Below, piece by piece: positions 46,735 through 57,798 of a stretch of DNA of 64,000 bases. The DNA comes from Sorghum bicolor. Taxonomy: Eukaryota; Streptophyta; Magnoliopsida; Poales; Poaceae. The stretch lies in NCBI RefSeq assembly GCF_000003195.3, contig NC_012876.2, positions 59,514,407 through 59,578,406 on the forward strand, given 5' to 3'. The notes beneath the pieces were generated by a model. That model made no database searches. It was not told where the DNA came from and worked only from the letters and a program-made list of their open reading frames with translations. The position numbers and the translations under genes are program-made. The first letter of the stretch is position 1. Every line of letters begins with the position of its first letter.

Positions 46735-48430
46735 ATGGCGAAGGCAAGGCCGCCCGCCGCCCGCCGCCGCCGTGCCTGCGAATCCCCTTAGGGCCTCCTC
46801 CACCACCAGGTCGACATGTGCTCCTGCAACGCCGACCTCACCACCATGCTCCGCCTCTACGACGACGCCCTCTCCGAGGACACCCCCGTCCCGCTCTCCC
46901 TCCACCACTACAACTGTCTGCTCTACCTCTGCTCCAACGCCGCCGCTATATATCGACACTGACACCGATAGCTCCGCCGCCCAGCGCGGCTTCGACATCT
47001 TCGCAAGGATGGAGGCCGATGGCGTCCAACCCAACGAGGCCACCCTCACTAGCATCGTGCGCCTTGCCACCGCCACACTCGTGACCCCACCATGGCCTTC
47101 TCCGTCGTCCACCACAAGGCCGCTGCGGACACCCCGTCGCGCCTCTGCTCCTACGGCCTGGCCTCTTCACCTACTGCAATGCCAAAGATGCCGACGGCGC
47201 CAAGCAGGTCGAGGCCCACATGGACGCCTCTGGCGTCGTGCTCGAGGAGCCCGAGCTCGCTGTGTTGCTCCGCGTCAATGCGGACAAGGGCAAGGCCGAT
47301 GAGGTTTACAGGCTCCTGCACAGGACGCGCGCCCTCATCAGGCAGGTCTGCGGCACGACCGCCCAGGTCGTCGAGGCCTGGTTCTGGTCAGACGCAACAT
47401 CCCAGGTGGGGGTGGACAAGTGGGATCCTAGCAAGGTCAAGGAGGGCATCATCAAGGGCGGCGGTGGCTGGCATGGCCAGGGATGGCTTGGCAAGCAAGG
47501 GGGCATGGAGCGTTGGCTGGACCGACATGGACAAGGATGGGACATGCCAACGCTGTGGGGAGAAGCTTGTCTGCATAGACATTGATCCATCATAGACTGA
47601 CAACTTTGCAAATTTGCTCACCGAACTTGCCATCAAGCGTGAGGTCAAGGAAGATTTCCTCGGGTTCTAGGTTCTGTCTCCAATCCATCACCATCTTCTT
47701 TCAGCCCCATCCATATAGTACTAGGCCTTGTTTAGTTCACCCCGAAATTCAAAAATTTTCAAGATTCCCCGCCACATCAAATCTTGTGGCACATGCATGA
47801 AGCACTAAATATAGAAGAAAATAAAAACTAATTGCACGGGGTTTCTCTGTAATTTACGAGACGAATATTTTGAGCATAGTTAGTTTATGATTGGACAATA
47901 TTTGCCACAAACAAACAAAAATACTACAGTGTCAAAATCCAAAATCTTTTCGGAACTAAACAAGGCCCTACTCTTTTTACCAATATATAAACTTGTCTTT
48001 CTGAACCCAAGACCTCCCTCATCTCTGCAGAACTGGCTATGTTGCCATGGACCATTCGATGCTGTTATACAGTTAATAGACGTTGCTAATGTAGACCTTT
48101 ACAATAGTAAAGCTTTCAGTTTTTCACAGGTAGTAGGCTTTGTTCAGCCAAGCAGTAAAGTTATGATCCAATACTTCTTTGACACAATGACAGGAAACAG
48201 CTAAAAATACCAAGTTGGATCGCTCTCTCCTTGTAGGTTAACTCTGTTGTAAATGCTATACAGAGAGTGACTAAGTCAAAGAAGTTGCCACTTATCATTT
48301 TGCATAGGAACCGTGTAAATGGTGGTCCTGCAAAGGCTCCATACAACCAGAAGATTCTGGAGAGTTGGAGGAATGCTGGAGCTCTGTATACGACCGCTCC
48401 TGGTTGGTTCCAGTGATGATTGGTGAGCCC
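46735..48430 (+). pseudogene. Proteinaceous RNase P (PRORP) pseudogene
   Basis: PRORP cleaves 5' leaders from tRNA precursors. Its pieces appear here in order but in different frames. First is the PPR part: RLYDDALSEDTPVPLSLHHY (about 46849) and LLYLCSNAAA, then QRGFDIFARMEADGVQPNEA (about 46982), then EEPELAVLLRVNADKGKADE (about 47246). Next is the zinc-binding linker: GGGWHGQGWLG, then, in another frame, CQRCGEKLVCIDIDP. Last is the NYN nuclease: WLCCHGPFDAVI, VANVDLYNSKAFSFSQ, LPLIILHRNRVNGGPAKAP and RNAGALYTTAPG. At least three frame changes, an in-frame stop before the second PPR block, and a small duplication just before the catalytic SSDDW break it. GT-AG-like introns remain around 48131-48235, and a Tourist MITE sits in another intron. 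It is therefore a decayed segmental copy, not a retrocopy. The 3' end of the NYN domain is missing. Confidence 0.85.
47724..47967. mobile_element. Tourist-like MITE with CTA target duplication, in the PRORP pseudogene
   Basis: GGCCTTGTTTAGTTCACC to GGAACTAAACAAGGCC, flanked by CTA at 47721-47723 and 47968-47970. It lies between the zinc-linker and nuclease parts of the PRORP pseudogene, in a former intron. Confidence 0.85.
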
Positions 48431-50725
48431 CTTTTTGCTGTTTAACATACCAGCAAATCTCCTACAACTAAAAAGTAAGACTATCTTTTGGTGTATCGCT
48501 CCATCCCGTCATGCGTTCCTACGACAATTTCTAAGGTGGAAGGGTACGAAATAAAATAAATAACAAGAAAGAATTCCTGATGCAAATATACAAGAGAGAA
48601 ATAATATATAAACATGGAGGTAGAAATAAATAAAAAAGAAAGGATTCGTGATGCAAATGTATAAGTCCTTGGCTATTCCTAGGCATCATGTTTGAGCACC
48701 TATTTTCTGAAATTGATACTCTAGTTCGTCAGTCCTCTGCTTAGATATACTTTTGCTTGTGATTTATCTCCTCTCCAGCCTCAATTGTGAATGCGTCCTC
48801 AATTGTGAAGCGTCTCGAATTTTCTTTCTTGCTTTACCCAATTAACCATCAGACCAAGGTTCATGCAGATGCAGTTCTAGATATGCAACTGATTGTAGTA
48901 ACACCAGATTATAAACAGATGCCACATGTTCCAACCTGCAACAGGTAGTTTCCTTTGTAAGAGCTATATAGAATATTCAAATATTGAACATGTAAGTGGT
49001 TTTTGTCTTGGCAAAGTTTTGCTTTTGTGAAAAGAAAAAAAAGGAATTTTAGTCACATATCACGTAATTTTGAATTTTAGAATCGGGATCATAGGTTGGC
49101 AATTGTCGCCGCTGATCTCATCATTTTTACCTTGTTAGACAGGACAATGAAAAAAACATAGATTTGTGAAATAGCAATGTTCTAAAAACGTCTTATTGTT
49201 TCTGTGGTACATTATCCTTCATCTCTTTGCCTCTTTCTGGCATGTCACTATGCCCATCTTTGCAACGCTCTACATTGTGAAGTTTAATATTAGGCTGACT
49301 AACTTTAGTTGATTTGGGTTGGCTAACTTAAGTGGAGATGCTTGCCTTATGGAGAAGAACATTGGACATATGTTTTGCTTGAGGGTGATAAATTCCATCG
49401 AGAAGAACACTAGGAGGCACTAACTTTTGCTACTGGGAGAAACTTAGAATTATTTCTATGGGGGCCTGAGGGATGAGAATTAATTACTTGAGGATATGCA
49501 TGTTATTGTGATGAAATAATCCGAGTACATAGATATACCAAGACAGTTGCATCCAAGTAATGTACTGCTAGTCTCTAGATACATACAACTATGGGGGCTG
49601 GCCATCATGCTGCACACCAACCAAATTCAGCATAAATAAAGTGCAAGCTTCTCAAACTTTTTAGAATGAGATGTATGGGTTCCTAATATAGATGCTCTTC
49701 TACTATGTTATCTGGGTTGGCAAATAATACATGGAGAGGATAAATTTTCAAAGGAACTCGCAACATTTCCGTTACTGTGTTTTAAAATTAAGTGATTGCT
49801 CAGTCTCTTCCGTTTGGTGTTTGTAGCTAAATAAAGCGTGAATCCCTTTTTTCAAAAGGTGGATTATTAGCGCACGAAAAATGGATACCGTAGATTTTTT
49901 CCTGTTGATTTAAAACATTATTTTATCCACATCACAGAAAGACTTATATAGTAGAGTTTGTGAGCATGTGACGCCGCGGTCTCCGTGACTATGTTAATTT
50001 CATAAACTTTGTTTTTATATTACTATCACTTTAACGTTAGTATTTAATTTTTATATATTATTATCTTATCGTGAAATCTATGTACTTTTAGTACAAAATA
50101 TTAACTATCTCATAGCAATGCACAGACACGCTACCTAGTTACCACAATAATATAAAAAAAGAAAGAAACACAATATTTATTTTAATGATCATTTAATGGT
50201 CTAGATTTAACTGAAAAGTCAACTATTAATAGTCACCTAAATTCAAAATTAAAAAGATTGAATACTATACGAATTGGGAAGCATAGGTAAATAAATATTC
50301 CATGTCAAGCACAGCTAATAAGTAGGTAAACTTGAATTAAAAATAAAACAAGTAAATTTCTCGTTGGATTAGAAATCAAAATATATGATTAAATAAAGAA
50401 AACGTGCAAATAATTTAATTATCATATATAAAAAATTATAAAAGCAACCATGTTAGTTGACGGGGAATAAAAACTAGCACACTAATTAAAAATGAAAACA
50501 ATGTGCACCATTGCCCCATTGGTTTTACCGGTCATCTAATGGGAAGGATCAGATTTAATGGAAATGTGAGAATTGAGATGTGTAGTAATTAGTAAACCAT
50601 GACTAGAGATGATAATGGGGACCTGATTTCCCATGGGGAATTCAATTATTAATGGGACAGGGTTAGAGAGCCTTTTCTCCCATGGGATAAAAATGGGGCA
50701 ATTTTATCCCGTGTCGAGTCTAGCC
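48431..50725. other. Intergenic, no gene supported
   Basis: More than 2 kb, mainly AT-rich. The missing last exons of the PRORP copy were sought here and not found. A palindrome-like pair GGGGACC (50619) and GGGGACCG (51801) surrounds the CACTA element and may belong to an older disrupted element. Confidence 0.4.
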
Positions 50726-50730
50726 GGGAT

Positions 50731-51747
50731 CACTACGGAAGAATCAAAATTTCCCGAATGTCACAGGCTTCTCCGAGTGCCAAAAAACGGGCACTCGGGG
50801 AAGCCAATCTTCCCCAAGTGTTGCACTCGGAGAAGAATTGCACTCAGGGAAAAGAGGCTTTCCCGAGAGTCGTAGATTAGCTGGCTCTCAGGGAAGAGCG
50901 ACACTCGGGAAAGGCCCTCTTCCCCGAGTGCAACATTCGGTGAAGAGCTACACTCGGGAAAATAGAAAACATCTTCTATTGATCTCTTTTCAAATTGAGT
51001 ATGCGTATATGCCTAATTTGATCTTCTGGTGGCCTGTAAGTGATTCTGAGCTGAGACATCCCCATCTGGACCATGTCAAAGGGTCATCGGCATCGCACGA
51101 CATGCTATCCACACCTGGACCGTCGCTGGGATCGCAAGCTGGGGCGTCCCAACCCTCGTCGGCATCGCACACTGGACCGTCGTCGTGAGCCGCCTTCGGA
51201 GTTGTTTTTATGTATTGAACTTGCGAACTTGGAATAATATGTACTTTTGGACGTGTGATTTGTAATATATTCTGAATTTTGTACAAATTTGGTTATTTGT
51301 GATATATATAAATGTGGTTTGCGGTTTGTGATATATATATATATATGAAAAAGCAAAGAACAAAAAAAAGAATTTTCAAAGTGGCTTCCCCGAGTGCATG
51401 GGCTGCGCCACTCGGGAAAGAAAGTTTCTTCTTCGAGTGCTTGGGCTGTGGCGCTTGGGGAAGAGGATTTCTTCTCCGAGTGTCTAGGCTGCAGCGCTCG
51501 GGAAAGAGGGTGTCTTCCCCGAGTGTTGCACTTGGGAAAGAATTTTTTTTAAAAAAGAAGGAAACGGCGTCGGCTGCCCACCAACGGCGTTAACTCTTCC
51601 CTGAGTGCTAGAACGGCTCTTGGGAAAGCCTTCCCTGAGTGCACGATTTTCACCTCTCGGGAAAGACGCCTTTCCTGTGAAAAGATACCTCGGGCACTCT
51701 TCGCCAAGTGCTTTTGACACTAGGGAAAGCCACTGCTTACCGTAGTG
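50731..51747. mobile_element. Complete non-autonomous CACTA element with 3-bp TSD
   Basis: Starts CACTACGGAAG and ends CTTACCGTAGTG, with an exact GAT duplication (50728-50730 and 51748-51750). Many subterminal copies of a CCCCGAGTGC / GCACTCGGGGAAG motif occur in both orientations at both ends, as in grass CACTA elements. The 1,017-bp interior has a serine-rich open stretch near 51000-51190 that may be a remnant of an element gene, but there is no transposase. Confidence 0.93.
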
Positions 51748-51750
51748 GAT

Positions 51751-52634
51751 GGAGATGGTGTGCATTACTTGTCCCTATTTCCCATAGGGATTCCCATGAC
51801 GGGGACCGTTTATATGGCTAGCAGGCTAATTTTAGGTAAAGCCCATATCTAAGCATTTCATTCCACAAGACATAGACCTCCCCATGATCACTAGCCCAAT
51901 ACTAATGGCGGAGGGAAGAGGAGGGTGGGGTAGAGGTAAGCACCCCTAACGTTTCTATGCCCCCATAATATGTCCTCTTAATTAACTACTTAATGTTGCT
52001 AAAAAATAAATACTTAATAGTTCAATTAGCTAGTTAATGACGTTATTTGTGTTTTGGTTCCATGTTCTTTCTCTGTATCAATCTCTAATAACATCTATGT
52101 CTAAATACTGGCTCTGCCCCTACTCAATACAGAGCCAACCCTATCCTCTCCTACTTCTCCCCCACAATTCCTTAGCACCCTCACAGTGAGAGCTTAGCAC
52201 TCCCGCTCGTGACTTCATGAAATGCGAGTTGCGACAACCCATCATCTCCTTCTCAAGCCATAAAGCGTCAAGTTTGGTCACAAAACAACCAAGCAATAAA
52301 GATCCAAGCGGTCCTTACTATTTAGTTAGGTCTAGCGAGAAAGGAACATGGTGCCCAAGTGGTGGTTGTTTCGTCAGATATATTTATTAGTACTCTTTTT
52401 ATATTTTCTCAAAAATAAGAACTTTAATTAGATTATAGATTGCACTCTTAAATACCGTGATGGAAAAAACATTTAAGTTGGCACCATGTTACTCAAGATT
52501 CGTGGTAGAGGTTGAAGTAAGATCTAGGATAGGGTAGCGATGCTAGCTTAAGAGCTATTAATAGTTAAGTCTTATAATCACTACTCAATCCAAAGGAATA
52601 TTGAAGATCAAGAAGGTCATACCCACCTTTGGTA
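51751..52634. other. Intergenic, nothing identified
   Basis: No gene and no clear element ends. Confidence 0.35.
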
Positions 52635-52637
52635 TAA

Positions 52638-53716
52638 GAGCATCTCCAACAACTCCTCAAATCCACTTGATATTCTTATTATTTTGAGAAAAATACAAAA
52701 ACACATCTCCAACAACTCCTTAAATTCAGTTGGTATATTTCCCAACTTGCTAAACATCGACACCGCACGCGTATATCTCCGCGCGCGGCATACACTCCGT
52801 ATCGCAGTTTTCGGGCTTCGACGTTTCTCTCCCGCGCGCGCGAGCGATCTTCCCCGGTGCGCGCCAAACCCTCCCCGTCGTCGATCGACTTCTCCATCCC
52901 CACCGTCCGCGGCGCGATCCAGAAGATGGAGAGGAGCCGTCCGCCGTCCGCGGCGTGGCGGCGCTGGCGGGCCTCGACGAGCGCGGCGGCGACCATGGAG
53001 AAGGTGACGGCGAAGAGGCCGACGCCGATGCGCTGGAGCGGGGTGATCCCCGTGGCGACGCCCGTGAGGCGGCGCATGGCGGGGACGAAGGCGGCCTCGT
53101 ACGCCGGGACGAGCGCCACGAGCATGATGTAGGGGATCGCCTGCAGCGACGCCGGCGGGATGTGGAAGCCGGAGGCGGCGAGGCGAGTGTCCATGGCGCT
53201 GCCCTGCTGCACGGAGAAGGTCTGCAGCTGCGGCAGGATGGTGTTGAACACGATGGTGCACGCGAAGATGGGCACCACGCACAGCAGCAGCTTCACCTGC
53301 TCCACCTCCGCCGGTGTGCACAGACGCCACGGGCTCTCCTTCGTCCCCGCCGACGACCCGCCGGTGCTGTCCGACGCCTTCACGCAGAAGTGCTGGCCGG
53401 CTTCGTTCCGTGAGGCTTCCCTCGGTGGACTAGCTGAACGACGCCGACTTCGTTCCGTCAGGCTTCGATCGGGGAAGTACGGTCGCGGTCGACCGGCGGC
53501 GGCGGCCACGCACGCGACGTGCAGGTAAGCCAATTTCACGTGATTGGAAGGCCCAGTACAGGTTTGGACAAAGGTGGGCCTATTTTTTTTCAATTTTACC
53601 AAGTGAAAATACCAATTTGTTGGAGACACTTCATTTTTCTCCTTGCCAAACAAAATAGCAAGTTCCTATAACTCAAGATATACCAAGTGAATTTTAAGGA
53701 GTTGTTGGAGATGCTC
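52638..53716 (-). mobile_element. Pack-type Harbinger-like element carrying an NPF4 fragment
   Basis: Terminal inverted repeats GAGCATCTCCAACAACTCCT run about 38 bp at both ends, and TAA flanks them (52635-52637 and 53717-53719), as in PIF/Harbinger elements. Second internal copies of the terminus occur near 52705 and, inverted, near 53615. An AGGCCCACC motif lies just inside the right end. The GC-rich interior is a transporter gene fragment on the minus strand. No transposase is present. The same architecture is seen at 59926-60792 and 62265-62891. Confidence 0.85.
52907..53392 (-). pseudogene. Captured NPF4-like (NRT1/PTR) transporter fragment
   Basis: About 162 in-frame residues match the middle of NPF4 proteins (NRT1/PTR proton-coupled transporters; some NPF4 members import abscisic acid). 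Marks include SPWRLCTPAEVEQVKLLLCV, TILPQLQTFSVQQGSAMDTR, FHIPPASLQAIPY, GVATGITPLQRIGVGLFAVT, MVAAALVEARQRR and LLSIFWIAPR. The N-terminal six membrane segments with the ExxER motif and the C-terminal quarter are missing, and unrelated sequence follows on each side. The frame is intact and highly GC-rich, unlike the AT-rich NPF gene at 54981-57171, so it was not copied from that neighbour. A fused transcript is possible, but no transporter function is expected. Confidence 0.85.
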
Positions 53717-53719
53717 TAA

Positions 53720-54975
53720 CCTCACACACTTCTAAAGGCCTTGAATTTTCTTTATCAAGTAATTATAGATGTGTAGTATTGTTGCTTTATTAGTAGAAAA
53801 TAGTATGCTCATATTTATTCTACCAACATATATAATGTCGATTTATCTAAAATAACAATTTACATATGCTACATGTCACGATATTAATATAATTTTATAA
53901 TAAAATGCTATTATCATTCATATATGAGTTTAGAGAATATTTTTCATGATTAGTGAAACAAAATCATGGATTTTCACCCATTTATGCATGTGTACTTAAT
54001 CTAGGTGGGTACACATTTATGTTTACTTTAGTCACTTTTTAATATATTAGTATTGATACAAGTGAATAATTAAGAAACATATATACGAATAGATTATAGT
54101 TATTAACATTTTCATACTAGTAGATTTAAGGGGACATTTTAGTTTTTCTAATAAATGTTGGAGGGGTAATTTAGATGTAAATCCAATGGTTTACTTAAAC
54201 TATCTACCGTAATAAAATGTGGGTAATTACATGCAAATTTGGAGTTTTAGATTATGTTTTACAATAACATACAAATTTAGGAGTTACTTTCTGTTGTTTT
54301 CCATAATGACATATGTGGATAATTATTTAGAAAATATAATAGATCTAATGACTATTATCAATTGCGATTAGAGTATACCAAATTGATAACTAGCTCTTTT
54401 ATGTGAGAAATTTTAGAATTCATCTTCTTAACTTTTTAGCATATCTTGTGAGAACTAATTTAGAGGTTGGTAATAGTAATATAGAGTGCTGATTGATGAT
54501 GATACTTTGGTTGGTGCCAATTAGTTGCGTGATAAGCATATAGGGATTGACTTGCAATGACATGGACTAAAGTAATGGCCCTATAGTTGCTCGGTGCTAC
54601 AACTTCAGTTTTTTAGAGATCGAAACAAGTAACTTCTTGTGTTATTAACACCTTTAGGTTGTAGTAGCAATGTCTTCATAAACTCCAACATGATGGACTA
54701 AAGAAGCCATGTTAAGAGTTCATTGAGACTACTTATGTTAACCAATGACTTGTTTTTTACATTGTAGCGAAAGCCTTAACATTATATAAGAAACTTATAC
54801 CAACAACACCTGTAACACAGTGAAATGAAATAACTTGAAAATAAATAATACAATCACATAATTATGTGAGATTCATAAAGAACCAAAAGAATATTAGGTC
54901 CAATAAGTAGCCATATTACACTTATACATGAAAACTATGCCTGGAGCGATCAATTGTAAAAGAAAAAGAAAAAAC
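53720..54975. other. AT-rich intergenic, nothing identified
   Basis: About 1.2 kb with no gene or element ends. The last part should contain the 3' UTR of the minus-strand NPF gene. Confidence 0.4.
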
Positions 54976-54980
54976 TATGT

Positions 54981-57171
54981 TCAACTCATATTTGCTTCAT
55001 CTTCATTAGTTTCAACAAGTTGGTTTGGTGATGGTTCCTCAAACCAATAGCAACAAGCAACAAAATAGATGAAACCTACAATGCCAAGCATTGCAAGCAC
55101 AAAATAGAAGTAGTCATAGTGCCCTTGGTTCAAGTTATTAGGAAGCCATCCTACTCTTCCACCACTACATGTAATCACTTTGACTAGCTTGACAATCATT
55201 GTACTTGCAATGTTTGCGACACCTGATGCTAGGGGAAGGAGAGCCAGCGCTAAGCTACTCATAGTCTTTGGTAGCACTGCATAGTAGAATTCAATCTGTC
55301 CAATGGATCCAAATGCACCAATGAGACCAGCAAAAACACATTGAGGGGCTAGCCACAACACCGACATATTTACAACTCCATCAATATTGTTTTTCAGGCC
55401 CTGGCTTATTGCTTGCTTCCTCCGAATAGCTTCCACTACTGATGCCGAAAGAGCACATGCAATGGAGAAAAGCACGCCGATGCCCATTTTCTGCTTATGA
55501 CTAAGTGTTTTTTCTGTTCTTGTAATCTTTTGAAGAAGTGGTACGATAAATTTGTCAAAACATCCTAACCATAATGTGAAAGTAATGACTTCAAATATTG
55601 CAATTGAACCAGCTGGCATTTGAAACTTTGTGGTACCAACACGACGATCCATTGTTTCTGCCTGTAACACCCTAAACGAAGCCGTTGGGATCAACAAACT
55701 AGTAATCATAGCAGACCACATAGGGATAACACTTAGTGCACGCTTGGTGTCCTCAACTTGCTCAACAGTGCATACATTCCATGAATTGGCATTAAGCACT
55801 TCGGTGTTAGAACTATTTACATGTGCCCTCAACACACATGCTCTATTAAGGAACCTATAATATTTGAAGTTTCGAATTAATGATTAACTCAAGAATAATA
55901 AGTATAGCTTTACAATATCAAATATCAAATTATCAATGGTTAATACCTCATTTTGCTTGATGGAACCATTGTCAATCCTCTAATATTGTGGTAGTGTAGA
56001 TCATTATCACCTGCTTTAGGAAGTTGGATGTGTCGATTCCTTATAGCGATGAAGATCACTTGCACTAAACTGATCCATGTGCTTTTCTGTGGTTTCACCT
56101 TGATATAAAGGGGTGATGTAACAATATTTAAAAATGTAGCAAATGCCGCTATAGCTATAGAAATAGCAAAACCAATCCTCCAGCCCAATTTGTCTTGCAA
56201 GTATACAATAAGAGTTATAGAAATAATTGCTGAGCCACCCATTGATAAATAATACCATCTGAATAGAACTTTGAGTGCACGGTCCTTTTGAGCACCCCTC
56301 CAGTGAGTAAACTGGTCCACACCAAAAGGAAGGCTGCAAGGACGAACACCACTTGCACCAATTGACAAGAACATTAGAGAAGTTAGCAAGACAAAAAGTT
56401 GTAGTGTTGTCGGTGAGTGACAACTTTGATTATCCTGGTCTTTATTTGCATAATCTTCTGCGACCAATATTGGAACTACTATGGTCAACCAGAGAAGAAT
56501 AGCTCCCTAGTTTAGAAACCAACACAGAACAAAAAAAACATTTGTTATGAAACTAACTTTAGTTAAAATGGTATGTACATATGTAAGTAGCTATATCTTA
56601 CAATCATGCATGAAAAAAGTGTGAGTGAAATTGTGAGAAAGCGCCCCAATAGTGCATCAGACACAATAGCCCCAAAGATAGGCAAGAAGTTTGTAGCTGC
56701 TTGGTAGGCAAATACAACTAATGCACTTTCTGCAGATCCCATATGATACTCTTTGGTCAAATATATAATAATATTTGCACCAACCGCTAAGTTCACGATC
56801 CGTTCACATCCTTCGTTAACTGAAATAAGGAAAACATGCAAATCCATAATATTGATACCATTTTATGAAAAATTAAGTACCATTTATATTAATAACACTT
56901 ATTAAACAACATTTCCAAAAACAACATGAGAAATTAACAACTAGATGGTGTATGCTAGGAATAAAAAGGTTAGTGAACAAAAACACAATATAATATATAT
57001 CAACATACTGTTCTTGTTATCTATGAAATTGTTGGAAAATATGAAGTAGTAATAACTGTGGATTATGTATTCCATTAGAGTGAAAGGTATATTACTGATT
57101 ATGAACGGGATAGTTTGAAGACCGCCTCTTCTAGACACATGAACATGTTCATCCATATGAGTGTCATCCAT
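54981..57171 (-). CDS. NRT1/PTR family (NPF) transporter, NPF1-like
   Basis: A four-exon model (57171-57096, 56819-56602, 56506-55947, 55854-54981) with GT-AG introns closes at 575 aa, a normal NPF length. NPF proteins are proton-coupled importers of nitrate, peptides or hormones, usually at the plasma membrane. The proton-coupling ExxER motif is present as EGCER (28-32) in the first membrane segment. Further marks are GAIVSDALLGRF, GASGVRPCSLPFGVDQF (PTR signature), KDRALKVLFRWYYLSMGGSA, LNRACVLRA, TVEQVEDTKRALSVIPMWSA, MPAGSIAIFEVITFTLWLGC, LWLAPQCVFAGLIGAFGSIG and a C-terminal YYFVLAMLGIVGF-like segment. Order and wording fit the NPF1 group best; NPF2 is less likely. The substrate cannot be told from sequence. 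It is AT-rich throughout, unlike the MATE gene and exon 1 of the kinase. No stops or frameshifts were seen. The first exon is short, and its junction creates an FIIINEGCER peptide. Confidence 0.9.
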
Positions 57172-57221
57172 CTTTCACAAACAATCAGCTCTATGGTGTT
57201 TGATATTGTTCATGAAAGTTG

Positions 57222-57231
57222 TATTATATAG
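57222..57231 (-). promoter_or_regulatory. Putative TATA box of the NPF gene
   Basis: On the minus strand CTATATAATAC lies about 50-60 bp before the start codon, which would leave a short 5' UTR of about 25-30 bases. Inferred from position only. Confidence 0.4.
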
Positions 57232-57545
57232 CAATATTAGATAATGGAACTATCTTTCAATTTTGACCATGAGACAACATAATAGAAACCTTACGATAGT
57301 AATAAAATCCAAAAGATAGGAATAGATTCTAGAAGATAGATAAAATATCACAAAAGTTATATGGTTCTACTTAGAAAGTACCTGTACGACGCTAGCTGTA
57401 CACACTCTAAATGATTTCTTCATCGTCAATAATTTAAAGCAAAATCTAGATCTAGAGAAATATATATGAAAATATCTTTGGAGATAAAGTATCCAAAGTT
57501 GAAGATAGCATGCATATGCTATATCAAATATAAATTTATATAGTA
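57232..57545. other. Upstream flank of the NPF gene
   Basis: AT-rich with no other gene. A Stowaway begins about 375 bp upstream of the start codon. Confidence 0.35.
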
Positions 57546-57796
57546 CTCCCTCCATCCATACAAGAATGCAATTCTCGCTTTCTAAGAAGTCAAACAGTTT
57601 AAACTTTGACTAAATTATATAAAAAAATTATTAGAATTCATAATAAAAAATTAGTATCTTTAGATTAGTTATAAAATATATTTTTATAACAAATTTATTT
57701 AAAGCCATAAATACTATCTGCTATAAACTTGGTCAAACTTGAGCTAGCTTGACTAACAAGGATCCCATAATTGCATTCTTTTGTGGACAAAGGTAG
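57546..57796. mobile_element. Stowaway MITE with TA duplication
   Basis: Starts CTCCCTCCATCCATACAAGA and ends TCTTTTGTGGACAAAGGTAG, flanked by TA at 57544-57545 and 57797-57798. Paired GAATGCAATT / AATTGCATTC motifs lie just inside. 251 bp. Confidence 0.85.
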
Positions 57797-57798
57797 TA

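Noticed and set aside
57367..57555. A possible extra upstream exon for the NPF gene
   Set aside because: The short frame has no NPF similarity, and the model starting at 57171 already gives a complete N terminus with the ExxER motif.
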